Shown here: positions 1 to 10,747 of the stretch, piece after piece
Numbering within the stretch: position 1 is the stretch's first letter
How the letters are laid out: the number at the start of each line of letters is the position of its first letter
Assembly: GCA_041918155.1 (NCBI GenBank)
Contig: JAYRWH010000041.1
Coordinates: 12,339-76,338, forward strand
Length of the DNA: 64,000 nt
Direction of reading: 5' to 3'
From: UBA668 sp041918155
Lineage (GTDB): Bacteria; Actinomycetota; Acidimicrobiia; Acidimicrobiales; Ilumatobacteraceae
Notes under the pieces: generated by a model
The model's database searches: none
Told to the model about the DNA's origin: nothing
The model's input: only the letters and a program-made list of their open reading frames with translations
Translations under genes and position numbers: made by a program

Positions 1-43
1 CGTGGACTTCGAAGCCCAGGGCTTCACCACGACCACGATCTGA
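1..43 (+). CDS. C-terminal end of an upstream gene (partial)
   Basis: One frame is open from the window edge to a TGA at 41-43 and would end in VDFEAQGFTTTTI. It is too short to assign to a family. A gap of about 90 bases separates it from the ABC transporter start. It could also be non-coding; nothing here decides that. Confidence 0.35.
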   Translation, partial: VDFEAQGFTTTTI

Positions 44-133
44 TCCGGAACCGACGGAATCCTCCGATCGGTGGACCCGCGATCAGCCGATCGGCGGCTG
101 CACACGAACCACCAACAAGAGCAGAGTGGACAC

Positions 134-973
134 ATGACAGCGATCAGGGTGCGCGGCCTGCGCAAGCGATACGGCGACTTCGCCGCCGTCGACGGGATCG
201 ATCTCGACGTAGCGGTGGGGGAGATCGTGGCGATGCTCGGTCCGAACGGAGCCGGCAAGACCACGACGGTGGAGATCTGCGAGGGCTACCGCACCCGCGA
301 CGAGGGCGAGGTGACGGTGCTCGGCATCGACCCGGCCAAGGGCGACCGGGCCTGGCGCGAGAAGGTCGGCATCGTGCTGCAGACGTCGGGCTTCACCGAC
401 GAGCTGACTGTGCGCGAGACCGTCGGCCACTTCGCGTCCATGTATTCGAACCCATACCCCGTTGACGAGCTGATCGACACCGTCGGCCTTTCCGCCAAGT
501 CGAGCGACCGGGCGCACAGCCTGTCCGGCGGTCAGCAGCGGCGACTCGACGTCGCTGTCGGCGTGGTCGGGCGGCCCGAGTTGCTGTTCCTCGACGAGCC
601 GACCACTGGCTTCGACCCCGAAGCACGTCACCAGTTCTGGAGCCTTATCCGCACCCTGCGCGAGCAGGGCACCACGATCGTGCTGACCACCCACTACCTC
701 GAAGAGGCAGAGGCGCTCGCCGACCGCGTGGCGGTGCTCGCCGCCGGCCGGATCCTGGCGGTCGGCGCGCCGCAAACCCTCGGAGGGCGAGCCGATGCGG
801 CCGCGTTCGTGCGCTGGGCCGACACCGAGGGCCCGCACGAACTGCGCACCGACGAGCCCACCAAGGCTGTGGCCGACCTGGCTACCCGCTACGGCGGTGA
901 GGTGCCCGGGCTGACCGTCAGCCGCCCCACGCTGGAAGACGTGTACCTACAGATGATCGGAGCCAACCGATGA
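134..973 (+). CDS. ABC transporter ATP-binding protein (DrrA/CcmA type)
   Basis: ATPase subunit (279 aa) of an ABC-2 type exporter, acting at the inner face of the membrane. Walker A GPNGAGKT lies at residues 36-43, the signature LSGGQQ at about 130-135 and Walker B LLFLDEPTTG from about 150, followed by the switch histidine in TTHYLEEAE. The start is placed at ATG 134 because the alignable domain begins there; an upstream start at 71 would add a 21-residue tail unlike the family. Its stop overlaps the start of the permease in an ATGA, so the two are translationally coupled. The substrate (drug, lipid or polysaccharide) cannot be read from the sequence. Confidence 0.93.
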   Translation: MTAIRVRGLRKRYGDFAAVDGIDLDVAVGEIVAMLGPNGAGKTTTVEICEGYRTRDEGEVTVLGIDPAKGDRAWREKVGIVLQTSGFTDELTVRETVGHFASMYSNPYPVDELIDTVGLSAKSSDRAHSLSGGQQRRLDVAVGVVGRPELLFLDEPTTGFDPEARHQFWSLIRTLREQGTTIVLTTHYLEEAEALADRVAVLAAGRILAVGAPQTLGGRADAAAFVRWADTEGPHELRTDEPTKAVADLATRYGGEVPGLTVSRPTLEDVYLQMIGANR

Positions 974-1761
974 GCACGGGAACGCTCGCCCTGGGCCGCG
1001 GCCGCACGGTGGTGGAGATGAAGAACCTCTGGCGCAATGGTCAGGCGTTCGGCTTCACGATCGCCTTCCCACTGATGATGCTGCTGCTTTTCGCGAGCAT
1101 CTTCAAGGGCACCATCGAGCACACCGGCGTCGAGATCAGCCAGGTGTACGTCGCCGGCATCATGGGCTCCACGCTGATGTCCACCGCATTCGTCAGCCTC
1201 GCCATCGGCATGTCCGTCGAGCGCGAGTCGGGAATGCTGAAGCGCCTCGCCGGCACCCCCATGCCCAAGGCCTCGTACTTCCTCGGCAAGATCGGCATGG
1301 TGCTCGCCACCGTCACCATCCAGGTCATCGTGCTGATGGCCCTCGGCGTGGCGTTCTTCCACATCGACCTGCCGTCGAGCGCGAAGTCCTGGGCGATCTT
1401 CGTCGCGGTCTTCCTGCTCGGCGTGACGTCCAGCACCCTGCTCGGTATCGCCGCCGGCTCCTGGATCAAGGACTCGAAGTCGGGGCCGGCGGTGGTGAAC
1501 CTGCCGTTCGTGGCCCTGCAGTTCATCTCTGGCGTGTGGATCAGCGTCAACCAGTTGCCGTCGTGGCTGCTGCACACCTCCCAGGTGTTCCCACTGCACT
1601 GGATCTGCCGGGGCTTGCGCCAGGCCCTCCTGCCCGACACGTTCAAGGTGGTCGAGACCGGTGGGCAGTGGCAGCTCATGTGGGGTCTCATCGTGCTCGC
1701 TGCCTGGTGCATCGTGGGTTTCCTGGTGTGCGTCAGGTCGTTCCGCTGGACCCGCGGGTAG
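970..1761 (+). CDS. ABC-2 type transporter permease
   Basis: Membrane partner (263 aa) of the ATPase directly upstream, overlapping it by four bases (ATGA). It has about six hydrophobic segments in the ABC-2 layout: an N-terminal cytoplasmic region, a helix around residues 25-45, four central segments, and a last segment just before the basic C terminus (RSFRWTRG). The pair forms a minimal two-gene exporter. It probably exports a hydrophobic compound or lipid; the substrate is unknown. Confidence 0.9.
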   Translation: MSTGTLALGRGRTVVEMKNLWRNGQAFGFTIAFPLMMLLLFASIFKGTIEHTGVEISQVYVAGIMGSTLMSTAFVSLAIGMSVERESGMLKRLAGTPMPKASYFLGKIGMVLATVTIQVIVLMALGVAFFHIDLPSSAKSWAIFVAVFLLGVTSSTLLGIAAGSWIKDSKSGPAVVNLPFVALQFISGVWISVNQLPSWLLHTSQVFPLHWICRGLRQALLPDTFKVVETGGQWQLMWGLIVLAAWCIVGFLVCVRSFRWTRG

Positions 1762-1904
1762 GCGCCAACCAGGCCCTGCTCACTTGGTCGCACCGAGGCG
1801 ACGGCAAAAGTTCATGAGAACCGGTCGGAGTCTCTACACTCGCAACGTTTGCCAATCCAAGCGTGGCCCACCGTGCCGCGCCCGAGTCCACCCGAGGTAC
1901 ACCG

Positions 1905-4232
<2,328 letters not shown>

Positions 4233-4250
4233 CCACGGCCAATTCCCAGC

Positions 4251-4288
4251 AGGGCCCGGGGCTGAGCGCCCCGGGCCCTCGTGGTTTT
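4251..4288 (+). terminator. Rho-independent terminator after hppA
   Basis: A perfect 12-bp stem, AGGGCCCGGGGC (4251-4262) with GCCCCGGGCCCT (4268-4279), has a 5-nt loop and is followed by CGTGGTTTT. It lies 18 bases after the hppA stop. Confidence 0.85.
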
Positions 4289-4293
4289 CCAGA

Positions 4294-4299
4294 TAGCGT
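4294..4299 (+). promoter_or_regulatory. -10 box TAGCGT for leaderless dedA-type gene
   Basis: TAGCGT ends 8 nt before GTG 4308, the spacing seen at many genes in this window. It sits just after the hppA terminator, as expected for a new transcription unit. Confidence 0.55.
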
Positions 4300-4307
4300 T
4301 GCGCCTC

Positions 4308-4961
4308 GTGCTCGGACTGCTCGATTTCGCCAACAAGTGGGTGGAGAGTGGTGGATTGGTCGTGCTGGCCGCCATCGTCTTCGCCGAATCCGGTCTCCTG
4401 GTGGGCTTCTTCCTCCCCGGCGACTCCCTGCTGTTCTTCGCTGGCTTCCTCGCCAGTGAGGCCGGTGGCAACCATCTCCCGGCTTTGCCGTACGTGGCAC
4501 TGACGTGCGCGGTCGCGGCGATCGTCGGCGACCAGGTCGGCTACATGATCGGGGCCAAGCTGGGGCCGGCGCTGTTCAAGCGCGAGGAGAGCCGCTTCTT
4601 TCACCCCGAGAACGTCGCCAAGGCCGAGGCGTTCTTCGCCAAGCACGGCTCGAAGACGATCATCCTTGCCCGCTTCGTGCCGATCGTTCGCACCTTCGTG
4701 CCCACCGTCGCCGGTGCGAGCAAGATGCACTACCGCACGTTCATCAGCTTCAACGTCATCGGTGGCGTGGCGTGGGGCGCGGGCATCACCACCCTGGGCT
4801 ACTTCCTCGGCGAGATCGACTTCATCAAGAAGAACATCGAGGTCGCCGCGATCGCCATCGTGGCCATCTCCGTGCTGCCGCTCGCACTCGAATTCTGGAA
4901 GCACCGCAAGGCCGCCGCGGCACGCGCCGCTGCCGCCCCCGCCCTTCCGACACAGGACTGA
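4308..4961 (+). CDS. DedA family membrane protein
   Basis: 217-aa inner-membrane protein of the DedA/SNARE-associated (PF09335) family, whose members flip undecaprenyl phosphate or other lipids. Visible family motifs are the N-terminal E-SG-L-GFFLPGDSLLFFAG segment, then GDQVGYMIGAKLG, and the amphipathic R-FVPIVRTFVPTVAGASKM motif with its two essential arginines, then the FN-IGG-AWG helix. GTG 4308 is chosen for the leaderless -10 box in front; GTG 4281 would lie in the terminator tail. The C terminus is Ala-rich and cytoplasmic. Confidence 0.92.
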   Translation: MLGLLDFANKWVESGGLVVLAAIVFAESGLLVGFFLPGDSLLFFAGFLASEAGGNHLPALPYVALTCAVAAIVGDQVGYMIGAKLGPALFKREESRFFHPENVAKAEAFFAKHGSKTIILARFVPIVRTFVPTVAGASKMHYRTFISFNVIGGVAWGAGITTLGYFLGEIDFIKKNIEVAAIAIVAISVLPLALEFWKHRKAAAARAAAAPALPTQD

Positions 4962-5018
4962 CACACCGTTCCACCCGGTGGCGGGGAACCCCAGGCCGTC
5001 CGCAGTCGTCGGACCGGC

Positions 5019-6005
5019 ATGGCAACCGTGAACAGAGCCAGGCGAGGACTCGGGGCTGTCGCCGCCCTCGCCATCATCGGCATCACTGCATGCAGTGACG
5101 ACAGCACGTCATCATCCGTCACCGCTCCGGCGCAGGAAACACCCACTGCGGACAACTCGGCGGGCGGATCACTCAGTGGCGCGGAGGCCACCAGCGCTCA
5201 GCCCACCGGACAACCGACCGGACCGCCAACGGCCACACCGATCAGCCTCCGCAAGCTGGTGATCACGATGACCGTCGGCCTGGAAGTCAAGGACGCGTCG
5301 CGGGCGGTCGACCAGGTGATCACCCTGGCCCAGACCCACCTCGGCCAGCTCTACGACTCCAGCCTCGACCTCAGTGATCCGGCGAACGCGAACGGCGACC
5401 TGGTGTTCAAGCTGCCGCCGGACGAGGTCGATGGATTCCTACGCGGCCTCGCCCCGGGAATCGGCCGACGCACCGGGTTGCAGGGCACGACCTCGGACGT
5501 CACCGACCAGCTGAGCGATCTCGAATCGCAGATCAGCACGGCACGGGCGAGCGTCGAGCGGGTGCGGGCGCTGATGGACAAGGCCACTACGTTGAGCGAC
5601 ATCGTCACCCTCGAGGGTGAGCTGACCAACCGCGAGACCCACCTCGAGCAGTTACTCGCCCAGCAGTCGAACCTCGACAATCTGGTGGCGATGGCGACGA
5701 TCACCGTCCACATCACAACCGCCTCGCTCCCTGCCGCTCCGGCGACCGACAAGCAGCACAAACTCACCGTCGGGAGCGCGTTCAGCGACGGGTGGCACGC
5801 ATTCGTGGGCGTGTTGCGGGCAATCGTGCTGTTCGTCGGCTACACCCTGCCGTTCCTGGTGATCGGGGCCATCGGGGGCCTGATCGGCTGGCGGGTCAGA
5901 CGGCAGTCACGAAATCGATCAGCTGCTCCACCGCACCCACCAGCTCCGGGCGCAGGTCGGAGTACGAGTGCACCCGGTTCCGAAGAGCCGGCCAGAATCC
6001 CCTGA
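5019..6005 (+). CDS. DUF4349 domain lipoprotein
   Basis: 328-aa secreted lipoprotein. A signal peptide with lipobox IITGITAC-like ending (IGITAC, Cys about residue 25) is followed by a Ser/Thr/Pro-rich linker to about 75. Then comes the DUF4349 domain (about 75-235) with its coiled-coil centre (QLSDLESQISTARASVERVRALM) and a membrane helix near 265-290. Function in the family is not established. The last 36 residues are encoded opposite the end of the convergent DUF3097 gene, a 110-bp overlap, and look like a Pro/Ser-rich tail rather than a domain. Confidence 0.85.
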   Translation: MATVNRARRGLGAVAALAIIGITACSDDSTSSSVTAPAQETPTADNSAGGSLSGAEATSAQPTGQPTGPPTATPISLRKLVITMTVGLEVKDASRAVDQVITLAQTHLGQLYDSSLDLSDPANANGDLVFKLPPDEVDGFLRGLAPGIGRRTGLQGTTSDVTDQLSDLESQISTARASVERVRALMDKATTLSDIVTLEGELTNRETHLEQLLAQQSNLDNLVAMATITVHITTASLPAAPATDKQHKLTVGSAFSDGWHAFVGVLRAIVLFVGYTLPFLVIGAIGGLIGWRVRRQSRNRSAAPPHPPAPGAGRSTSAPGSEEPARIP

Positions 6006-6699
6006 CATCGGTGCCGAGCGCCGCGCACAGCCCCTCCTTCCAGGGTCTGTCGCGCGGCACCTCGGGCCAATCCTCCAGGCCCATCACCGCTGGCCACACC
6101 CCGGCCCACACGTCGACGAACGGGTGGCCGGTCACCAGCACGTGCGGCCCGTTCACGGCGGCGGCGAGGCGGGCCTCCTTGCTGCCCGGCACGAGATGGT
6201 CGACAAGGATGCCGAGGCGCAGGCCTGGCCGCGGCCCGAACGTGGCGACCTTCGCGCCCAGGTCGTCGATGCCGTGCATCGGCTCGACGACGATCCCCAG
6301 CTCGCGCAGATCGTCGCCCCACACGTGCTCGAGCAGTTCGGCGTCGTGGATGCCCTCCACCCAGATGCGACTGGCCGCAGCGGTCTTGGCCCGCGTCGGC
6401 GCGGCTGCGACAACCGAGCCGCTGGCTGTGGTGCGTGGCCCGCTCCCGGCCGTTGGTGCAGCGGGGCGCACGAGGGTGACCGGCTTGCCCTCGAGCAGGA
6501 ACCCGCCCTCCTTCCACAGGAACTCACGGGTGCCGCCGTGGCGGTCGCGTAGGGTCAGTGCCCGAGCGTCCGCACCCACGACGTCGCCGCAGAAGCCGCT
6601 TGCACGATCCTCCACCACGAGGCCAGGCGTGGCGGACACAACCCGGTACGCCGGGCCACGGCGTTGCTGTTCGAACTCGTCGAGGATGTCGCGGGTCAT
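5896..6699 (-). CDS. DUF3097 family protein
   Basis: 267-aa cytoplasmic protein of the actinobacterial DUF3097 family. Typical parts are an N-terminal small beta domain (VVEDRASGFCGDVVG), then IWVEGIHDAELLEHVWGDDLRELGIVVEPM, GILVDHLVPGSKE and VTGHPFVDVWAGV near the C terminus. The middle block resembles a Toprim-like fold (E in VEGIHDAEL, D-D in ILVDHL), which is my inference. Function is unknown. Its ATG overlaps the stop of the upstream gene (ATGA), so the two form an operon. Confidence 0.88.
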   Translation of the reverse strand: MTRDILDEFEQQRRGPAYRVVSATPGLVVEDRASGFCGDVVGADARALTLRDRHGGTREFLWKEGGFLLEGKPVTLVRPAAPTAGSGPRTTASGSVVAAAPTRAKTAAASRIWVEGIHDAELLEHVWGDDLRELGIVVEPMHGIDDLGAKVATFGPRPGLRLGILVDHLVPGSKEARLAAAVNGPHVLVTGHPFVDVWAGVWPAVMGLEDWPEVPRDRPWKEGLCAALGTDVRGFWPALRNRVHSYSDLRPELVGAVEQLIDFVTAV

Positions 6700-7265
6700 C
6701 GGCCATCAACGGTAGGCGCGAGGAACCCGGCGCGGGTGAGCACGTGCGTGGCCGACGGGGTGACCCCCCATGCGTGCCGGCGGCCGCCGTGGCCCTGCAC
6801 CTCTACGAGGCCCTCGGTGAGTTCCACGACCGCGTCGACCTCGCCCGCCTGCTCATAGCCGTGCTCGGTATCAACCGCCCGTTCCGTCGCGTACCACTCC
6901 ACGTCGAACGTCACCGGCACGCGGGTGCCGTAGGGGCGCGCGAGCGCCTCGCGGAGATCGTCGAGCAACACTCCGTGGGCCTCGTTGCCCACGCTCCACT
7001 GGCGCAACGGCACGTCGCAGACATGGTCGGCCCACATCTCCGGCGGCTTGAGCTCCAGCCCCGCGCGCCGGCCGGTGCCGTCGAGTTCCTCCACGTACAG
7101 CAGGGGCCGGCCTGGGCGCACGAGACCGGCCCGGTAGTCGAAGCGCGAGCCATGCACTTCCAGCCCGACGAACAGCCCGGCGGAACGGTCGTGCGCCCAG
7201 CCCCACCACCACCACGCCTCGGCCGCGACGCCGCGGTGTTCGAGTTCGTCGTCATCGGTGGGCAC
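6696..7265 (-). CDS. Uncharacterised protein in operon with DUF3097
   Basis: 189-aa protein that I do not recognise. It is acidic at the N terminus, then has a Trp-rich stretch (AWWWWGWAHD) and many short beta-type segments (GLFVGLEVHGSRFDYRAGLV), suggesting a soluble beta-barrel-like fold similar in style to lipocalin-like AttH/DUF proteins. GTG 7265 is selected because a TAGTCT box sits 7 nt in front of it. An upstream extension of this frame runs into the divergent SCP2-like gene. It is coupled by ATGA to the DUF3097 gene. Confidence 0.7.
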   Translation of the reverse strand: MPTDDDELEHRGVAAEAWWWWGWAHDRSAGLFVGLEVHGSRFDYRAGLVRPGRPLLYVEELDGTGRRAGLELKPPEMWADHVCDVPLRQWSVGNEAHGVLLDDLREALARPYGTRVPVTFDVEWYATERAVDTEHGYEQAGEVDAVVELTEGLVEVQGHGGRRHAWGVTPSATHVLTRAGFLAPTVDGR

Positions 7266-7272
7266 GCAGGCC

Positions 7273-7278
7273 AGACTA
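7273..7278 (-). promoter_or_regulatory. -10 box TAGTCT between divergent genes
   Basis: Read leftwards, TAGTCT ends 7 nt before GTG 7265. Read rightwards, the same bases give CAGACT (7272-7277), 6 nt before GTG 7284. The two -10 boxes overlap almost completely. Confidence 0.5.
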
Positions 7279-7283
7279 TGGGG

Positions 7284-7676
7284 GTGATCCGATACCTCAG
7301 CCTCGAATGGCTCGATGCCCTCACCGCGCAGGTTGCCGCCAGTGAGGAACTGCAGCGCCTCGCCGCGGATTACACGCTCGGCGTCACCCAGGCCGTCACC
7401 GACGGGCCCGAGGGCACGGTCGTGTACCACCTGCAGGTGGCCGACGGCGTGGCCCGCTTCGGTGCCGGCGGCGCGTTCCCCGAGGACGTGCGCATGGAGC
7501 AGACGTGGGAGACCGCAGTGGGGGTCGCCACCGGTGCGATCAACGCGCAGGAGGCGTTCATCAAGGGCCGCATCCTGCTCACCGGCAGCCAGCAGAAGCT
7601 GATGGACTCCCAGCCCGTGTTCGCCGCCCTCGACACGGTGTTCCGCACCGTGCGCGAGCAGACCGACTACAGCTGA
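7284..7676 (+). CDS. SCP2-like sterol/lipid-binding protein
   Basis: 130-aa protein resembling the SCP2 (sterol carrier) fold: a short first helix (EWLDALTAQVAASEELQRLA), beta strands ending in TVVYHLQVADGVARF, then WETAVGVATGAINAQEAFIKGRILLTGSQQKLM, the typical SCP2 C-terminal block. Members bind lipids or acyl-CoA. ATG 7278 is an alternative start two codons upstream. GTG 7284 fits the leaderless spacing. The next gene starts 16 bases downstream, so the two may be one unit. Confidence 0.75.
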   Translation: MIRYLSLEWLDALTAQVAASEELQRLAADYTLGVTQAVTDGPEGTVVYHLQVADGVARFGAGGAFPEDVRMEQTWETAVGVATGAINAQEAFIKGRILLTGSQQKLMDSQPVFAALDTVFRTVREQTDYS

Positions 7677-7692
7677 CCGGGCGCCGCCGCTC

Positions 7693-8541
7693 ATGCCCGA
7701 GCTTCCCGAGGTGCAGGCCCACGCCGAACGGCTGACCGGGCTGTACACGGGCGCGGTGCTGGAGAAGTTCGTGCCGTTCAATTTCACCGCGCTGAAGACG
7801 GCCACACCGCGGCCCGACGACGCCTACGGTCAGGCGCTGCGCCGAGTCGGTCGCCGCGGCAAATACCTGCTGCTCGACTTCGGCGAGATCCATTTCGTCA
7901 TCCACCTGATGCAGGGCGGGCGCCTGCTCGTCGACAGCTCGCAGTCACTGAAGCCCCGCAACGGCCAGGCCCGCTTCGTGTTCGCGTCGGCGACGGGTGC
8001 GGTGCCCGCGCTGCTGCTCACCGAGGCGGGCAAGGAACGCCGCGCCGGCGTCTGGTGTGTGCGCACCGCCGATCTCGCCGGCCCACCCTTGAACCGGCTC
8101 GGCCCGGACGCGATCGACTGCACGCCGGCCTCGCTCACCGCCGCGTTCGCGGCCACGAACATGCGCGTACACGGCTTCTTGCGCGACCAGCACCAGATCG
8201 CCGGGCTGGGTCGCATGCTGGCCAACGAGGTGTGCCACCGCGCTCACGTTTCTCCGTTCGCGATGACGGGCAAGCTCGGGGCTTCAGGCGCGGCCATGGT
8301 CGCCGCGGCGATCCACGCGGCCATCGACGACGGGTTGGCCTACGAGCGCACCCGCACCGACATGAGTTCGTCGGCCGACCGGCCCGGGCGGGTGCACGGC
8401 CGGGTGGGCCAGGCGTGCCCCGAGTGCGGCGACACGATCCGCTCGGTCAGCTATAGCGGCTACACGGTGGCCTACTGCCCGACCTGCCAGACCGGCGGCA
8501 AGGTGCTCGCCGACAACACGACGAGCAAGTTCTTGAAGTGA
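7693..8541 (+). CDS. Fpg/Nei family DNA glycosylase
   Basis: 282-aa base-excision repair enzyme that removes oxidised bases and nicks the strand. The mature N terminus PELPEVQ provides the catalytic Pro and Glu. The conserved Lys is in GRRGKYLLL (about 53-61). The H2TH region is GLGRMLANEVCHRAHVSP, and the zinc finger has Cys pairs in CPECG and CPTCQ. Between them, the Arg normally found in the G-R-S/T turn is Tyr (SGYTVAYCP), so this belongs to a variant Fpg/Nei subgroup and its preferred lesion is uncertain. It is convergent with the next regulator gene, with 16 bases between. Confidence 0.88.
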   Translation: MPELPEVQAHAERLTGLYTGAVLEKFVPFNFTALKTATPRPDDAYGQALRRVGRRGKYLLLDFGEIHFVIHLMQGGRLLVDSSQSLKPRNGQARFVFASATGAVPALLLTEAGKERRAGVWCVRTADLAGPPLNRLGPDAIDCTPASLTAAFAATNMRVHGFLRDQHQIAGLGRMLANEVCHRAHVSPFAMTGKLGASGAAMVAAAIHAAIDDGLAYERTRTDMSSSADRPGRVHGRVGQACPECGDTIRSVSYSGYTVAYCPTCQTGGKVLADNTTSKFLK

Positions 8542-8557
8542 CCCCTGTCGGCGCCGC

Positions 8558-9220
8558 CTACGGCGCAGGCACCGCGCGCAGCATGATCCGGCACCCGCCC
8601 TTGCGCGGGTCGGCCAGGCGCAGGCCCTCCACCACCATGCCGCCGTCGCGTTCGCACACACCCTCGGCCAGGCCGAGGTGCAGGTCGCACACCGTGTCCG
8701 GACGTTCCGCGGCGACGGCCACGAACGGGCAGTCGCGCAGCACGATCTCGTGGGCGTCTGCCTTGGAGCGCACATGTGGCCGGAACCCCAGACGATCGGC
8801 CTCGTCGCGCAGGGTTGCCACCGCCCCTGCCGGCGAAGGTTGCAGCTCGGCCCCGGCGCGGCGGCCCACCTCACGGGCTTCGAGGCCATTCTCCAGTGCA
8901 TCGGCCAACAGCCCGGCAAGGGTGCTGTAGGCAAGGCCGGGTTCGGCCTCGGCGACGGCGAAGTAGCCGGTGCGCGGCCGGCCGCGGCCGGTGACCGGCA
9001 GTACTTCGCCGCGCACCAGACCGACCTCGACGAGCATCGCCAGGTGCTCGCGCACCACGGTGTGGTGGAGGGCCAGCGCCTCGGCCAGTTGCGACGCCGT
9101 CAGGGGGGAGGTCGAGGCGCGGAGCCGCTCGACGATCTCCACCCGGGTGGGCGCGCCCAATGCTTTCGCGCGAAGGAGTGCCCCCCCATCACCGGCGCCC
9201 ACCGCTCGACTACCAGCCAT
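8558..9220 (-). CDS. Winged-helix regulator of the SufR/COG2345 type
   Basis: 220-aa transcription regulator. The N-terminal winged helix (about residues 18-90) contains ARS-type segments LTASQLAEALALHHTVVREHLAMLVEVGLV. The C-terminal half has four cysteines in the COG2345 arrangement: DCPF, then DTVCDLHLGLAEGVCE and finally GGCRIML. In relatives such as SufR these bind an iron-sulfur cluster. The gene lies 41 bases behind the nitrite reductase gene on the same strand, so it probably senses NO or redox state and controls that gene; this is inference. ATG 9220 follows the nirK stop without a clear promoter. Confidence 0.8.
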   Translation of the reverse strand: MAGSRAVGAGDGGALLRAKALGAPTRVEIVERLRASTSPLTASQLAEALALHHTVVREHLAMLVEVGLVRGEVLPVTGRGRPRTGYFAVAEAEPGLAYSTLAGLLADALENGLEAREVGRRAGAELQPSPAGAVATLRDEADRLGFRPHVRSKADAHEIVLRDCPFVAVAAERPDTVCDLHLGLAEGVCERDGGMVVEGLRLADPRKGGCRIMLRAVPAP

Positions 9221-9261
9221 GACGGAGCACTCTTTCACCTGGATGTTTCGCAGGGCAAGCT

Positions 9262-10641
9262 TCAGTGTCCGGTGAGGCCGCTGGTGTCCACCTCGCCGAC
9301 GGCGAAGAACCCGAGGGCGCCCTTGCCGGGGTTGGCGAACTTGTGCGTCACGAACGGGTACAGGCCGTCCTCGGCGAAGCTGAACTCGACGAACCCGCCC
9401 TGAGCAGGCTGCAGGTCGAGCACCTGCGAGCCGCCGTGGGTGTCGTCGGGCCGCAGCAGGTAGGCACCCTCCTTGAACACGGTGTCGAAGATCGTGCCGA
9501 CGATGTGGAATGCCGAGTTCTCGTTGGGGCCATCGTCGATCACCCACAGGCGGTAGCGCTTGCCGGCTTCGACATGGATCGGGGCGAACTTGTACTGGGC
9601 GAAGTAGCCGTTGAACACGACGGCGTCGAACTGCTCGTTCATCATCTTGGTGAGGTCGCCGGGCTGACCCTGCGGGCCGAGGTACAGCTCGCTCTGGATG
9701 ATCACGAACTCGCCGTCGACGGGCTCGAGGTTCGCCGGGTCGACGATGATCGCGCCGTACATGCCGTTACCGATGTGGTGCAGGGCCGGTGCGGTGCCGC
9801 AGTGGTACATGTACGCGCCGGCGTAGTCGGCCTGGAACTCGTACACGAGCGACTCACCGGGCTGGATCGTGCGCATCTCGTCGCTCCAGGCCACCTTGCT
9901 CGCATGGAAGTCGATCGAGTGGCCCATCGTGCCCTTGTTGGTGAGCGTGATCCGGAAGGTGTCACCGATCTTGCCGTGCAGTGTCGGGCCGGGCACCGTG
10001 CCGTTGAAGGTCCACATCAGTTGGGTCACGCCGGGCGCCACCTCCACCTCGGCCTCCACGGCATCGAATGCGATCTCGTGCACCGTGCCCGTGAGCGCCG
10101 GTTGCAGCACGGGGTCGCGCCCCGCCCAGCCGTCGGGCGGCATCGCCGTGCCGTCGATGACGGCCGAGTCGGTGGCTGTACCCGCGCTGCCTGTGTCGGT
10201 CGCCGTGCCGCCCGTGCTACCCGTACCGCCGAGCACGTGCACGCCCATCTTCATGCCGGCCTCCTTGTGGCCGGGCACGGTGCACCACACCTCGGTGTCC
10301 GCGGTGAACGGGCCGATCTGGAGGTCGGCCGACTCGCCCTGCTTCAGCGCGCCCAGACCGCTGGTACCTACGACCTTGAAGTCGTGGTCGAGGGTGCCCT
10401 CGTTCGTGACATGGAGCGTGATCACCGCTCCGGCGGGTACCTCGATCATCGACGGGCTCACCGAGATGTCCGCGAGCACCACGTCGAACTCGGTCTCACC
10501 GGTCGCGGCCGCGGGTGCAGTGCTCGCGTTGTCGGCCTTGCCGGAGGCCATCGCGATCCCCACGATGCCCATCACCAGCCCGAGCACACCGACAACGAAG
10601 GTGATCACCCACCAGCCGTCACCGTGACGTTGTTCGTCCAT
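9262..10641 (-). CDS. nirK: Copper nitrite reductase with N-terminal cupredoxin domain
   Basis: 459-aa membrane-anchored reductase converting nitrite to NO. A signal-anchor helix spans about 11-32. A type-1 cupredoxin domain follows at about 50-138, with ligands His86, Cys120, His125 and Met130 or 132. A Gly/Thr linker leads to the NirK core (about 175-450). Core type-1 ligands are His241, Cys281, His289 and Met294. Type-2 ligands are His246, His280 and His433; the catalytic Asp244 and His379 are present. The order FHIVGTIFDTV resembles class II (AniA-like) enzymes. The extra cupredoxin probably delivers electrons. GGAGGA lies 5 nt before the ATG. Confidence 0.93.
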   Translation of the reverse strand: MDEQRHGDGWWVITFVVGVLGLVMGIVGIAMASGKADNASTAPAAATGETEFDVVLADISVSPSMIEVPAGAVITLHVTNEGTLDHDFKVVGTSGLGALKQGESADLQIGPFTADTEVWCTVPGHKEAGMKMGVHVLGGTGSTGGTATDTGSAGTATDSAVIDGTAMPPDGWAGRDPVLQPALTGTVHEIAFDAVEAEVEVAPGVTQLMWTFNGTVPGPTLHGKIGDTFRITLTNKGTMGHSIDFHASKVAWSDEMRTIQPGESLVYEFQADYAGAYMYHCGTAPALHHIGNGMYGAIIVDPANLEPVDGEFVIIQSELYLGPQGQPGDLTKMMNEQFDAVVFNGYFAQYKFAPIHVEAGKRYRLWVIDDGPNENSAFHIVGTIFDTVFKEGAYLLRPDDTHGGSQVLDLQPAQGGFVEFSFAEDGLYPFVTHKFANPGKGALGFFAVGEVDTSGLTGH

Positions 10642-10735
10642 GTCCGTCCTCCATTTAGTCGGGTTACCGCCCTACTTAATCAAGAAGCCCCGACCTACCC
10701 GTAGGGCCGAAGGTCACCGGCCTGACGTGCTGGCC

Positions 10736-10741
10736 TATCGT
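10736..10741 (+). promoter_or_regulatory. -10 box TATCGT for deoD
   Basis: TATCGT ends 6 nt before ATG 10748, giving an expected leaderless mRNA. No Shine-Dalgarno sequence is present. Confidence 0.5.
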
Positions 10742-10747
10742 GAAGGC

